Below the pieces are notes generated by a model that searched no databases, had not been told where the DNA came from, and was given only the letters and a program-made list of their open reading frames with translations. The position numbers and the translations under genes are program-made. Below are positions 17,153-25,563 of a stretch of DNA of 64,000 nucleotides, piece after piece (positions within the stretch are counted from its first letter, which is position 1; each line of letters opens with the position of its first letter). The stretch comes from Anaerolineae bacterium (GTDB taxonomy: Bacteria > Chloroflexota > Anaerolineae > 4572-78 > J111). The DNA lies in contig JAHDWA010000016.1 of NCBI GenBank assembly GCA_023382535.1, positions 127,026 through 191,025 of the forward strand, given 5' to 3'.

Positions 17153-18552
17153 TGAGCAATCTCAGTTAGCAGAAATGTTTCTGTTAAATGATGGATGCGA
17201 TAGCGACGCTGCTCAAGATCTCCGCTGACTTCGATGAGGGAGAGGGTCATCAATTGTTCAATCGCCGGGCGCAGCTCATCCAATTCAAGTTGGCTAGTCA
17301 GGGCCAGTTGCTCAATCGTTCCGTTTTGGACTAACGGCATTGCCAGGAGAGCTTGGCGACTGGCCGGCTCCAGGGTTTGCCAGGCTTGCCAGAAAATAAA
17401 GGTGTATAGCTCTTCCACTTTTTGACTCTTGGCCCGTTTGAGGTTTTCCAAAACTTGGGCCAACGGCAGGGCGCTTATTTGCCCGACTACCAACTTGAGA
17501 GCCAATGGATTACCCCCCACAATCTGATAGATATTATCTAACTGGGAGGACGAGGCGTCGATGAGAGGCATCAACCGCCGCATTTTGGCCTCGTGTTTGA
17601 GAAAGGTAAAGGTATCAGCTTGGCTGAGTTCTGTTAAAGGAAAGCGGGACACTTCGGAGCGAGCCTGCATATAACGGCTAGTGAGCAAAAACTTAGTCGG
17701 ATTGGCTAACTTACGCAGCGCGGGCAGCAGTGTTTGGTAATCAACCACAGTTTCCAGGTTATCAATAACCACCAGGTAGGGCTGATGTTTGAGCAGTTGG
17801 GTCAAAACGATCATTTTTTGGGCGGGAGGGCAGGTGCGCGCGGCTTCGTCGCCGAGTTGTTCAAGCAGGACATCGCTCAGGGTATCGAGATCAAGCGCCG
17901 GGCGCTTGCTTGGCAGCAGGCCAACTCCTGGTAAGAAATCTTGCTGTTTAGCGCTGACCCAGGCCACCTCATAAAATCGGCCAGTGGGTGCAATCTCACG
18001 GACCAGGGCATTGGCCAGCGCAGTTTTGCCGATGCCCCCCAGGCCCTCCATAGCGATAAGCCAGGGGGATTGGGGCGTGTTAAGCAAATCTAATAATTCG
18101 ATTAAAGCATGATCAACCCCGATGAGCTGAGTAGACGGAGGCAAATCGAGTCGTTTTTCCAGGGCAATTAAATGATCCCCTCTGGCTTGATGTTCCAGCT
18201 TATATATAATATCCGCCACATGATCTATGGCTTGTTTTTGCCGCTTATTGGCCCAAGACTCGGCCAGATTTAACTCGTTAGCTACCTGGAACATGGTCGC
18301 CCCATCGGTAAAGTGCCGTTTTAACAGGATTGCTTCCAAAGGGTCATAATACTGTTCAAGTTTCCTAAGGGCTTGATCGAGGACGAGGTTCGTTGCCAAC
18401 CGAGCGTTAAAACTATCGCTGCGGAGAGCCTGTCGAAACAGGGTTAAATAATTCAGCGGGCTGGTACCATCATTCGCGCCATGCCAAAACCGGAGGGCGT
18501 GATGAACATCAGCCCGGAGCCGTGCTAAAGGAATCGTACCGAATTGAGACAT
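17134..18552 (-). CDS. STAND/NB-ARC ATPase with N-terminal sigma4-like HTH
   Basis: A 472-residue protein. Residues ~55-115 resemble sigma region 4 (LEAILLKRHFTDGATMFQVA, then NELNLAESWANKRQKQAIDH), a likely DNA-binding HTH. The NB-ARC NTPase follows: Walker A GLGGIGKT at 170-177, Walker B LVVIDNLE at ~260-267, sensor FLLTSR near 290 and the GGNPLAL motif near 346. A winged-helix end follows (RYRIHHLTETFL). STAND proteins are ATP-driven switches; the sensor TPRs are on the overlapping downstream gene. It is divergent from the eCIS operon, and GATAGA repeats lie in between, so it may regulate eCIS expression (inference). Confidence 0.85.
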   Translation of the reverse strand: MSQFGTIPLARLRADVHHALRFWHGANDGTSPLNYLTLFRQALRSDSFNARLATNLVLDQALRKLEQYYDPLEAILLKRHFTDGATMFQVANELNLAESWANKRQKQAIDHVADIIYKLEHQARGDHLIALEKRLDLPPSTQLIGVDHALIELLDLLNTPQSPWLIAMEGLGGIGKTALANALVREIAPTGRFYEVAWVSAKQQDFLPGVGLLPSKRPALDLDTLSDVLLEQLGDEAARTCPPAQKMIVLTQLLKHQPYLVVIDNLETVVDYQTLLPALRKLANPTKFLLTSRYMQARSEVSRFPLTELSQADTFTFLKHEAKMRRLMPLIDASSSQLDNIYQIVGGNPLALKLVVGQISALPLAQVLENLKRAKSQKVEELYTFIFWQAWQTLEPASRQALLAMPLVQNGTIEQLALTSQLELDELRPAIEQLMTLSLIEVSGDLEQRRYRIHHLTETFLLTEIAQWPSPP

Positions 18553-18644
18553 TGCCCTTCCCTCCCATGCTGTCTCGCCCTGTACGTCTTCTTTTTTTTA
18601 ATCTTCTTAAGATACCACAAGAAATGGCTAGAGGCAACCAATAG

Positions 18645-18713
18645 GATAGAGGAAAGATAGAAAAAGGATAGAATCCAGCCTGGTTTCGATTAAAGACGCA
18701 AGAACTAGATAGA
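18645..18713. promoter_or_regulatory. GATAGA direct repeats at 11-bp period upstream of the eCIS operon
   Basis: GATAGA occurs at 18645-18650, 18656-18661 and 18667-18672, exactly 11 bases apart, and again at 18708-18713. Direct repeats one helical turn apart are the typical target of SARP/AfsR-like activators. The array lies between the divergent STAND gene and the first gene of the eCIS run. Confidence 0.45.
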
Positions 18714-18798
18714 AAAAAGGCAGAACAGGTTGCTTTTTATAAGCTATACTAAAGGCAAAATTCTGTTGGCCCCATGGTCTAATCCAGTAAAGGCTCTA

Positions 18799-19254
18799 AT
18801 GGTTGCTCGAATGAAACGTTATGTCCTGGTGTTATGGGGAGATAAATTTGAAGAAACCGCTGCCACGATTTTTGTCAGCGAACTCCGCAAAGCCGGGCTG
18901 CGGGTGAAGGTAGTGGGTCTAACCCGCCAACAGACTAAGGGGGCGCACGGGTTAGGGTTGATCCCTGATATAACCCTAGAACAGGCGCTCTCTTTGGCCG
19001 GTCACACCGCTTGCATCATTTTACCTTGCGCTTTACCGGTCATACAGCACCTCAAGAACGACCCGCGTTTGCATGACTTCTTCATTCGCGCCGACGCGAA
19101 TCAGGCCAGATTTGTGTTGGGACAGTTAGATGACACGGATTTGACAGACCTGGGGCTGGCTCTAACCACTAGGCAGGTACTGATGTACCCGGAGAGTGAA
19201 GATTTAATTGAATTTGCCCGTGAGGTCGCCAGTTCTCTCTTGTTAGCCGTTTAG
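18799..19254 (+). CDS. DJ-1/PfpI-like (class I amidotransferase fold) protein
   Basis: A 151-residue protein of the DJ-1/ThiJ/PfpI type: YVLVLWGDKFEETAATIFV (with the first-strand acidic residues), then LRKAGLRVKVVGLT. The nucleophile elbow is the strand IILPCALPVIQHL, where Cys stands in LPC rather than the usual AxCxG, so an enzyme activity is uncertain. The ATG at 18799 has AAAGG upstream; the TTG at 18730 in the same frame is less likely. It opens the run of co-directional genes that continues with the eCIS and may be its first gene. Confidence 0.7.
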   Translation: MVARMKRYVLVLWGDKFEETAATIFVSELRKAGLRVKVVGLTRQQTKGAHGLGLIPDITLEQALSLAGHTACIILPCALPVIQHLKNDPRLHDFFIRADANQARFVLGQLDDTDLTDLGLALTTRQVLMYPESEDLIEFAREVASSLLLAV

Positions 19255-19303
19255 AAAGATTGACCATAAAAATTGTCATTGGTAAAGTGATGGAGAGGAA
19301 CAA

Positions 19304-20320
19304 GTGCCTTTAGCTGCCGTGATGCCCGTTATTACCGACGTCAACCACCTTCTGGAAGCATTACTTCTCAAAGAACTACCACTCAAAAAAAACCACATCG
19401 AGATTTCTTTTCACCAACCCACCCGCGACCGGTTCTCCCGGCTTAATGGCCCCACCCTCAATGTGTTCCTGTACGACATCCGTAAGAATAAGCTGCGCCA
19501 GGGTCAGTGGGAAACCCGCGCCAACGGTATAGATCGAGCGACGCTCCAGCGGCCTCCCTTAAGGATTGATTTGCATTATCTGCTCACAGCCTGGGTGAGT
19601 GATGGGGACCCTGAGGAGGAACATTATCTATTAACTGCGGCACTGCTCGCTCTGGCCCGCCACCCGCGCCTGCCCGACCCTGAGCCAAATGGCAAGGATA
19701 CTTTGCCCGACGGGTCGCGGATTGACCTGGAATTTTTACCCGAAGGTTTACGCCGCCAGCCAGGGCCGATTTCCTTGCTGGTAGCCGAACCTGACGACTT
19801 GCTCAATCTGACCGATATTTGGAGCGCCCTGGATAATGCTTTACGCCCGGCCCTGGCCTGTACGGTGACGATTGCGCTTGATCCATTCCAGCCGATTGAA
19901 CGCGTCGTAGTACGGCAGCGAGAGCTGCGCTTTGGTCCGGTAGCCGATGCGGCGGCTAAACCGCCCCTCGAACTACTGACAATTGATCAGTGGCCGCCAC
20001 CCAAGCGAGATGTTTATCAAGTTGAAGGTGGAGTTGGCGGTGATGAGCCGCTTGGAGCAATTCAGGTGTTCCTGGTGGGTCGAGGCGCAAGCGGCCTGAA
20101 TTTGGAAGTACCCATTACCGTCAATGCCGGTAAGACAGAGTACACGTTCATATTAGATCAACTCCCGGTTGGAACTTACCAGTTGGAGATCTTGGCCGCT
20201 AACCACCGGCCTGTCCGCTTCGATTTGGTTATCTCGCCTGAAGAAACAGAGACGCTGACTCAGAAAAAGGGAAAAATCTGGCTATTTACCAGCATCAAAA
20301 AACAAGGAGAGAAATTATGA
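19304..20320 (+). CDS. eCIS tube terminator/cap protein (DUF4255, Afp16/Pvc16-like)
   Basis: Residues ~1-190 are a DUF4255 (Pvc16 N-terminal) domain: VITDVNHLLEALL near the start, LNVFLYDIRKN and LRIDLHYLLTAW in the middle. In Afp/PVC particles this protein ends the tube and sheath at the top. Residues ~230-330 are a beta-rich extension resembling a carboxypeptidase-regulatory or Ig-like domain (GAIQVFLVGRGASGLNLEVP). The GTG start follows GGAGAGG. The stop overlaps the sheath ATG (ATGA), so the two are translationally coupled. Confidence 0.85.
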   Translation: MPLAAVMPVITDVNHLLEALLLKELPLKKNHIEISFHQPTRDRFSRLNGPTLNVFLYDIRKNKLRQGQWETRANGIDRATLQRPPLRIDLHYLLTAWVSDGDPEEEHYLLTAALLALARHPRLPDPEPNGKDTLPDGSRIDLEFLPEGLRRQPGPISLLVAEPDDLLNLTDIWSALDNALRPALACTVTIALDPFQPIERVVVRQRELRFGPVADAAAKPPLELLTIDQWPPPKRDVYQVEGGVGGDEPLGAIQVFLVGRGASGLNLEVPITVNAGKTEYTFILDQLPVGTYQLEILAANHRPVRFDLVISPEETETLTQKKGKIWLFTSIKKQGEKL

Positions 20321-22038
20321 CCGAAGAATATCTATCACCCGGTGTGTACGTGAAAGAGATAGACAAGGGCCCCAAGCCGATTGAGGGGGTATCCACCTCG
20401 ACCGCCGCCTTTATTGGTTTCACCGAAAAAGTGCCCGAGTTTACCATACGCCGTAACGGCCACTATGAAACCAAAAAAGCCTTGGGCCAGCCACGCCTAA
20501 TTACCAATTGGGGCCAGTATGAAGCCGAATTTGGCCATCTGGTTGAAGGAGCCTACTTACCCTATGCAGTGTACGGCTTTTTTCAGAACGGAGGACAGCG
20601 CTGCTATGTGATCAGCCTGCAAGAAGTGCCCCAAATGCCGCGGGCGCGCCGGCCGCTACTCAACAATCAATTGGTCATTGAAGCGAAAGATACCGGCGTT
20701 GAAGGTACGCGCTTGCGCTTTAAGCTAAAGGTGGATAATGGCAGCGACCCAAAGCGACCAGGCCCAACAGCCGAAGCGCCCAAGCCAGAGACCACCGCCG
20801 AAACGGAGTCGCCTGAAGCCGCTGCCTCAGAACCCAAAGCGACTAGGGCAAGCAAGAAAGAGGAAAAAACAGCCCTTGAACCGGCCTGGTTTGACCTCTA
20901 TCTGCAGCGCCTAGAAGACGACGGCAAATGGAAAGAGGTTGAGAAACTGGAACGGCTGACCTTTGAACCTGACAGTAAGGACGGCGGTAAAACGGTTACC
21001 CTAAAAGACAGATATGGCCGAACTTCGCCCTCGACCTGGGTTGACATTCAAATTCCAGTGGCAAAGCCATCCCTGCTTGAACTCCCCTTGAAGAACGGGG
21101 AAACTGAATGGCACCACCTTGAATTTGAGGAGAGTATCCCCACACCGGAGGTTGAAAAGTTGAGCGGCGACGAGGCGGCTGGAAGCGTGGAGGGTATTCT
21201 GGAAACCCTGGATGATGTTTCTATTGTCTGTGTGCCTGATTTGATGCTTTCGGCCGATGAGTCTGGCCCTGATCAAACCCTGGTTCGCTATGTGCAGGAT
21301 TTAATGATTAGCCATTGCGAAAAAATGGGAGAACGAGTGGCTATTTTGGATGCCCCCCCCAACTTAACCCCTCAACAGGTCAAGGAATGGCGCATGCGCT
21401 TACCCGACACCAGTTATGCAGCCTTGTACTATCCCTGGATTGAAATCCTGGATCCGGTGAAAAAACGCACCCTCACCATCCCCCCCTGTGGTCATATGGC
21501 CGGCATCTGGGCCCGCAGCGACAACACCCGCGGCGTCCACAAAGCCCCGGCCAACGAAGATATTCGCTTTATCACCGGCCTGCCCTACCAGGTGACCAAG
21601 GGGGAACAGGATACGCTCAATCCCTTTGGCATCAATTGTCTGCGCGAGTTTCCGGGCCGCGGCATCCGGGTGTGGGGCGCGCGCACGGTCAGCAGCAACC
21701 CCTCATGGCGCTATCTCAATGTGCGCCGGCTGTTCAATTACGTCAAAAAGTCCATCGAGCGCAGCACCCAATGGGTTGTCTTCGAGCCAAATGACCCCGA
21801 CTTGTGGGCGCGGGTAACACGTGACCTGACCGCTTTCTTGAAAATGGTCTGGCGCAGCGGCGCTCTATTTGGGCTAACGCAGGAACAGGCTTTTTACGTG
21901 AAGTGTGACGAGGAATTGAATCCGCCGGAGTCGCGCGACCTGGGCCGGCTCATCGTCGAAATCGGCCTGGCTCCGGTCAAGCCTGCAGAGTTCGTGATTT
22001 TTCGGATTATGCAGACTGGGGGCTTCGGGACAGAATAG
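20317..22038 (+). CDS. eCIS contractile sheath protein (Afp2-4-like)
   Basis: A 573-residue tail sheath protein. It starts with the canonical YLSPGVYVKEIDKGPKPIEG and STAAFIGF, and ends in the conserved sheath C-domain (SSNPSWRYLNVRRLFNYVKK, then WVVFEPNDPDLWARVTRDLT and FLKMVWRSGALFG). A low-complexity Ala/Glu/Pro/Lys stretch at ~145-190 and the following Ig-like insert form a surface domain absent from minimal sheaths. Only one sheath gene is present; Afp and PVC carry two or three. It is the main structural component that shortens to drive the tube. Confidence 0.95.
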   Translation: MTEEYLSPGVYVKEIDKGPKPIEGVSTSTAAFIGFTEKVPEFTIRRNGHYETKKALGQPRLITNWGQYEAEFGHLVEGAYLPYAVYGFFQNGGQRCYVISLQEVPQMPRARRPLLNNQLVIEAKDTGVEGTRLRFKLKVDNGSDPKRPGPTAEAPKPETTAETESPEAAASEPKATRASKKEEKTALEPAWFDLYLQRLEDDGKWKEVEKLERLTFEPDSKDGGKTVTLKDRYGRTSPSTWVDIQIPVAKPSLLELPLKNGETEWHHLEFEESIPTPEVEKLSGDEAAGSVEGILETLDDVSIVCVPDLMLSADESGPDQTLVRYVQDLMISHCEKMGERVAILDAPPNLTPQQVKEWRMRLPDTSYAALYYPWIEILDPVKKRTLTIPPCGHMAGIWARSDNTRGVHKAPANEDIRFITGLPYQVTKGEQDTLNPFGINCLREFPGRGIRVWGARTVSSNPSWRYLNVRRLFNYVKKSIERSTQWVVFEPNDPDLWARVTRDLTAFLKMVWRSGALFGLTQEQAFYVKCDEELNPPESRDLGRLIVEIGLAPVKPAEFVIFRIMQTGGFGTE

Positions 22039-22120
22039 AAACAAAGGTAGCAGGGTAGCAGATTGCAGGGTAGCAAAAGCTATCTGACTACTGTTTACTG
22101 ACCACTGTCCACTATTTTTT
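22039..22120. repeat. Low-complexity GGTAGCAG and CTGACCACTGTCCACT repeats
   Basis: Between sheath and tube the sequence is built of short direct copies: GGTAGCAGGGTAGCAG, GCAGGGTAGCA, then ACTGTTTACTGACCACTGTC. A similar GTAGCAAAGTAGCAGTGTAG occurs just after 63931. These look like dispersed simple repeats of this genome. No gene is present. Confidence 0.5.
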
Positions 22121-22132
22121 AGGAGGAATACC

Positions 22133-22597
22133 ATGCCATTTTTAGATCCAATGAAGAGCCAGAGTGCAGATCCCCTGGTTTCGTTTAATTTTGCCATTGA
22201 AATGCAAGACCAGGTAAAAGGCTTTTTTACCGAGGTCAGCGGCCTGGGCTCAGAAACTGAAGTCACGGAACACAAAGTAATGGGGCCAAAGGGCCAGCAG
22301 ATTGTCAAGCAGGTGGCCGGCCGGCTCAAATGGGAGCAAATTGTACTCAAACGAGGTATCACGGCCAGTATGGACATTTGGGATTGGCGGAAGATGGTTG
22401 AAGATGGTCAATTGGAAGAAGCGCGGCGTAACGGCTCCATTGTCATGTATGATCAGACCGGCGGCGAGGTCGCCCGCTGGAATTTTGAGCGGGCCTGGCC
22501 CTCCAAAGTGACCGGTCCCCAGCCCAAGGCCGATAGCGGTGACATTGGCATTGAGGAAATGACCATCGTTCACGAATATATCAAGCGGGTGAAATAG
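22133..22597 (+). CDS. eCIS inner tube protein 1 (T4 gp19-like)
   Basis: A 154-residue tube protein of the conserved phage-tail-region type: ADPLVSFNFAIEMQDQVKGF, then FTEVSGLGSETEV, LKWEQIVLKRGITASMDIWD and a C-terminal WPSKVTGPQPKADSGD. Hexameric rings of this protein stack into the inner tube. The ribosome binding site is AGGAGGAATACC before ATG. A second paralogue lies at 25093; as in Afp (Afp1/Afp5), one is probably the main tube protein and the other the baseplate-proximal ring. Confidence 0.95.
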   Translation: MPFLDPMKSQSADPLVSFNFAIEMQDQVKGFFTEVSGLGSETEVTEHKVMGPKGQQIVKQVAGRLKWEQIVLKRGITASMDIWDWRKMVEDGQLEEARRNGSIVMYDQTGGEVARWNFERAWPSKVTGPQPKADSGDIGIEEMTIVHEYIKRVK

Positions 22598-22612
22598 GGT
22601 TGAGGTTGGCCG

Positions 22613-22981
22613 ATGATGCAAACCGAGTTCGACTTTAGCTTGCCTTTGGGTTACGTTGATCCGGAAGGGAATGTCCACAAGCACGGCACCATGCGCCTGG
22701 CGACGGCGATGGACGAAATCGCTCCGCTGCGCGATCCGCGAGTGCGGGCCAATCAGGCCTATCTGGTGATTATGCTTTTGGCCAAGGTCATTACTCGCCT
22801 GGGCAACCTGTCCGGCTCGCAAATTACGACACACGTGATCGAGAATCTTTTTGCCCCGGATATGGCCTATTTGCAGGCTTTTTACCGCCAAATTCATGAG
22901 CAGGGAACGACCTTGCTCAAACTGAGCACCCCCAGCGGCGAGGAAGTTGAAGTGGACTTGACCCACCTGGGGGGGTCGTAG
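22613..22981 (+). CDS. eCIS tail-assembly-chaperone-like protein (zero-frame product)
   Basis: A 122-residue protein: FDFSLPLGYVDPEGNVHKHG, then TMRLATAMDEIAPLRDPRVR and a hydrophobic helix YLVIMLLAKVITRLGNL. Proteins of this kind follow tube genes in many eCIS loci and resemble phage tail-assembly proteins. Its frame ends HLGGS-stop exactly on a run of seven G. The following small gene in the -1 frame lacks a start codon before its conserved region, so a longer fusion product is expected, as with lambda G/GT (inference). Confidence 0.75.
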   Translation: MMQTEFDFSLPLGYVDPEGNVHKHGTMRLATAMDEIAPLRDPRVRANQAYLVIMLLAKVITRLGNLSGSQITTHVIENLFAPDMAYLQAFYRQIHEQGTTLLKLSTPSGEEVEVDLTHLGGS

Positions 22982-23019
22982 GCTACCCCCTTGACCGCCT
23001 GCGCAAGGAGGTAGCCTAC
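22969..23019 (+). promoter_or_regulatory. Candidate -1 programmed frameshift signal: G7 run plus hairpin
   Basis: Seven G (22969-22975) are read in the zero frame as ctG-GGG-GGG. Two bases later a hairpin begins: 22978-22987 pairs with 23010-23019 (10 bp: GTAGGCTACC with GGTAGCCTAC), one C-A mismatch, then CCTTG (22989-22993) with CAAGG (23004-23008), loop of 10. The zero-frame stop TAG (22979-22981) lies in the stem. Slippery run plus stem-loop is the standard architecture for -1 frameshifting; the spacer is shorter than usual. Confidence 0.65.
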
Positions 23020-23151
23020 CTGGCCTACCATTTTCACTGGGATTACGAACAGATTATGGCGATGGAACACGCCGAACGCCTGGCCTGGGTAACGGAAGTG
23101 GTCCAGATCAATCGCAGGTTAGCCGGGGAGCAGCAGCATGCCGCCGCTTAA
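22975..23151 (+). CDS. DUF6760-like extension, expressed by -1 frameshift from the preceding gene
   Basis: In the -1 frame relative to the previous gene the sequence reads VVGYPLDRLRKEVAYLAYHF, then HWDYEQIMAMEHAERLAWV and VTEVVQINRRLAGEQQ before the stop at 23149. This is the pattern of a short eCIS-linked family I know as DUF6760 (GYPLDxLxxEVAxxAYxFHW...EHxERxxWVxEIxxIN). Since the upstream stop at 22948 no ATG, GTG or TTG occurs in this frame until 23056, inside the conserved domain. Independent initiation is therefore unlikely, and a fusion of about 180 residues is inferred. A rare CTG start cannot be excluded. Confidence 0.65.
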   Translation, partial: VVGYPLDRLRKEVAYLAYHFHWDYEQIMAMEHAERLAWVTEVVQINRRLAGEQQHAAA

Positions 23152-23362
23152 TGATGCCCTCAGTAATCCAGATGGTGTTCTGACCAACGCGGGCAGTGAT
23201 CTCTTGTCGTCCAACCCCGCTACCGCCGAGCCGAGGGCACGGACAAATGCCGCCTTGTGGGACGATCCGCGCCGGTTGCAGGCGTTGGCCGATGAGGTGG
23301 TTGCTTTGATGAAGAAAGAGTTGAAGCTCGAGCGGCAGCGGCTGGGGCGGTATAGGTATTAG
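23138..23362 (+). CDS. Small eCIS protein with C-terminal helical LxxLADEVxxLxKKxLxxERQR motif
   Basis: A 74-residue product that overlaps the end of the previous frame by 14 bases. The first ~40 residues are disordered (Ser, Asn, Ala, Pro). The rest is one amphipathic helix LQALADEVVALMKKELKLER followed by QRLGR. The same pattern closes the DUF4157 protein at 25560-27530 (LKRLAQKIYPLIKRRLVIER), so both may dock to the same partner. The exact role is unknown. Confidence 0.6.
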   Translation: MPPLNDALSNPDGVLTNAGSDLLSSNPATAEPRARTNAALWDDPRRLQALADEVVALMKKELKLERQRLGRYRY

Positions 23363-23407
23363 ATGGGCTACTCTTATGAAAGCCTCAATACCCAGGAAAA
23401 ATAAGTT

Positions 23408-24979
23408 ATGACTAAATCAAACCAAAGTATTGAAGCCAAGCATGATAAAAAAATACAGCACAAACAGGATCATTCGGTTCAGTCTGAAGAACAGTTCGAG
23501 TCATCTTCCTTATTTGATGATATTACAGAGAATTTAGTCCTTGGCAGTCAGGAAAAATCGGCTCACTTTCTTGGTAACCCAAATATTCCAGTTATTCAAC
23601 GCCAAGAGATAGCTAAACAAATTGATAGGGTACAAGGCAATCTTCACCTTCAACAAGTGTTGGCTGCGGTCAAGCGATATCCTTTGAGTTCCAATAAAAC
23701 AGTAGCTCATGGCCAGGTGGATAAGCTGAGAGATCCTACCACATCTAGCTGGTTGATACATCAACATATAGATACCCACGAGCCAATGCCTATTGTGCAA
23801 AGAAATTTTGTGCCAACTGTTATGCGTAGTCAGCTATTTACGAGTACTATGGAGATTTGTCATCACCTGCTTGAGTCCCGTGTATTTCGTGTTTCCGAAG
23901 GTGGCATTCGTGTCACCGCTAATGCAGTTTACAAAAGAAACGGTACTCCTGAGTGTAGCAATGCAAACTTCCATATGACCCTATACCAAAAGGGGATTAT
24001 TTTTGACAGTGAATACGGCAGCGGTGAGTTTCCGCAGGGTCGTCCTTTCTCACGACAGTGGACAAACCTTCCAAACGGTGAATATTATCTTACGATCTGG
24101 ACGAATAATACGAATCCGTACTGTTGTTTAGTAGGTGACATCGTTGTTGAGCAGGAGTCAGGATTACAAGGCCCTTCATGTACACAAGCGCCACCTAGCC
24201 CGCTAGAGATTTTGCATACTGCGCTTGATTTGGCGGGCTTAATTCCGGTACTAGGAGTTGCACCAGACGCGGTTAACGCCGGTGTCTATCTGATAGAAGG
24301 TAATTGGACAAATGCTGGCCTTGCAGCAGTGGCAATTATTCCTATCTTTGGGGAAGCTGCAACGATAGGTAAGATAGGAACTCGTACTGTTATACGTGTG
24401 ACTGGTGAAGGAATTGAACGTGTTGGACGTGAGAGTATTGAGGCTGGGCTAAAGGAGGCACGTACAGGCCAACGTGCTGCCGGTCCTGCGACAGAAGGGG
24501 CTACATACATGCCTCAGCAGGTTGATCCAGAAATTGATAATGCGATTGAAAATGCCTTCGAGGGAGGTCATGTTACTAGTGGAGAGCCACTCGAACTGCT
24601 TGGCCACGGAACTGCTCGGAGAGGACGTCAGGTAAGAGGTCAATCAGGCAGACAAGTAGAATCAACACATTTTGCGCCACAATCTGCGATGCGAGGATTG
24701 GCCTCCTACGATCCCAATGCAGCTTTAACAAGACTCTTGCCAAGACGAGTCCATAGATCAATGGATCGATTCTGGCAAGAGAGGGCGCGACAGCTCGTTA
24801 ACCAAGGAAGAACGTCATGGACTGCACAAGAAATGTTTGAAGCGGTTGCTGAGTCAATTAGACGTACACCTGAGTTATCAGATGGAGAAAAAATTTCCCA
24901 TATCCAAAGGCTTTCTGATGAAATTTTTGTCGAATACGGCCTACACACTGCGGACTTGGTTAGATTACCTTTCAGCTAG
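23408..24979 (+). CDS. Candidate eCIS effector 1: loading module, beta domain, pre-toxin, C-terminal toxin
   Basis: A 523-residue modular protein. Residues 55-85 hold LGNPNIPVIQRQ...QGNLHLQQVL, the module shared with the proteins at 47746 and 50596. Residues ~135-250 form a beta sandwich (FHMTLYQKGIIFDSEYGSG, NGEYYLTIWTNN). Residues ~268-320 are a polymorphic-toxin pre-toxin helix pair (ALDLAGLIPVLGVAPDAVNA, NAGLAAVAIIPIFGEAA). The C-terminal ~115 residues contain STHFAPQSAMRGL and LPRRVHRSMDRFWQERARQL, suggestive of a His-containing nuclease fold, though this is uncertain. The gene is clearly more AT-rich than its neighbours, consistent with exchange of cargo within the structural operon. 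No immunity gene is seen; 24980-25092 is AT-rich and empty. Confidence 0.65.
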   Translation: MTKSNQSIEAKHDKKIQHKQDHSVQSEEQFESSSLFDDITENLVLGSQEKSAHFLGNPNIPVIQRQEIAKQIDRVQGNLHLQQVLAAVKRYPLSSNKTVAHGQVDKLRDPTTSSWLIHQHIDTHEPMPIVQRNFVPTVMRSQLFTSTMEICHHLLESRVFRVSEGGIRVTANAVYKRNGTPECSNANFHMTLYQKGIIFDSEYGSGEFPQGRPFSRQWTNLPNGEYYLTIWTNNTNPYCCLVGDIVVEQESGLQGPSCTQAPPSPLEILHTALDLAGLIPVLGVAPDAVNAGVYLIEGNWTNAGLAAVAIIPIFGEAATIGKIGTRTVIRVTGEGIERVGRESIEAGLKEARTGQRAAGPATEGATYMPQQVDPEIDNAIENAFEGGHVTSGEPLELLGHGTARRGRQVRGQSGRQVESTHFAPQSAMRGLASYDPNAALTRLLPRRVHRSMDRFWQERARQLVNQGRTSWTAQEMFEAVAESIRRTPELSDGEKISHIQRLSDEIFVEYGLHTADLVRLPFS

Positions 24980-25092
24980 GGCTGTGACCAGATTGAATCA
25001 ATTTTCGAAATTGTCGGGAAAATGCACGCTTTAGTACACCTGTTATCACCTAATAATTTAAAAATGATACCGTCTAATAAAATTGTTAACCT

Positions 25093-25563
25093 ATGAGTAA
25101 TTTTAGCGAAAGCGAACGCTCACACCTATCTAGAGAATTAGAGGACCCTCTCTTGTCCTTCAACTTCGGCCTGGAAATTGAGGGCTTCCTGGAAGGCTTC
25201 TTTATGGAATGTAACGGCTTGCAGTCGGAACGCCGAGTTGAGGAGTACCAGGAGGGCGGCGAGAACGGCTTCATTTATAAGTTGCCGGGCCAGGTCAGGT
25301 ACAGCAATGTCACCTTAAAACGGGGCGTGACCTCTTCCAATGAGTTATGGAAATGGTACGAGCAGGGCCGTGAGGATGGCCGGATCAAGCGCAAAAATGT
25401 CTCGATCATCCTCTTTGATCCCACCGGCAGGACGCTCAAACGTTGGGAACTGGCTGCCGCCTTCCCGATCAAGTGGTCGGGGCCTGATTTGAAATCTGAT
25501 AACAGCCAACTTGCCGTAGAAACCATCGAACTGACCCATCACGGCTTTACGGTGGCCAAATGA
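25093..25563 (+). CDS. eCIS inner tube protein 2 (Afp5/Pvc5-like)
   Basis: A 156-residue paralogue of the protein at 22133: EDPLLSFNFGLEIEGFLEGF, FMECNGLQSERRVEEYQEGG, VRYSNVTLKRGVTSSNELWK and a C-terminal KWSGPDLKSDNSQLAVETIE. The position next to the baseplate genes suggests that it makes the tube ring joining spike and tube. Its stop overlaps the ATG of the next gene (ATGA). Confidence 0.9.
   Translation: MSNFSESERSHLSRELEDPLLSFNFGLEIEGFLEGFFMECNGLQSERRVEEYQEGGENGFIYKLPGQVRYSNVTLKRGVTSSNELWKWYEQGREDGRIKRKNVSIILFDPTGRTLKRWELAAAFPIKWSGPDLKSDNSQLAVETIELTHHGFTVAK

Noticed and set aside
24980..25092. Immunity gene after effector 1
   Set aside because: Only 113 AT-rich bases are available and no frame of useful length with a start is present.
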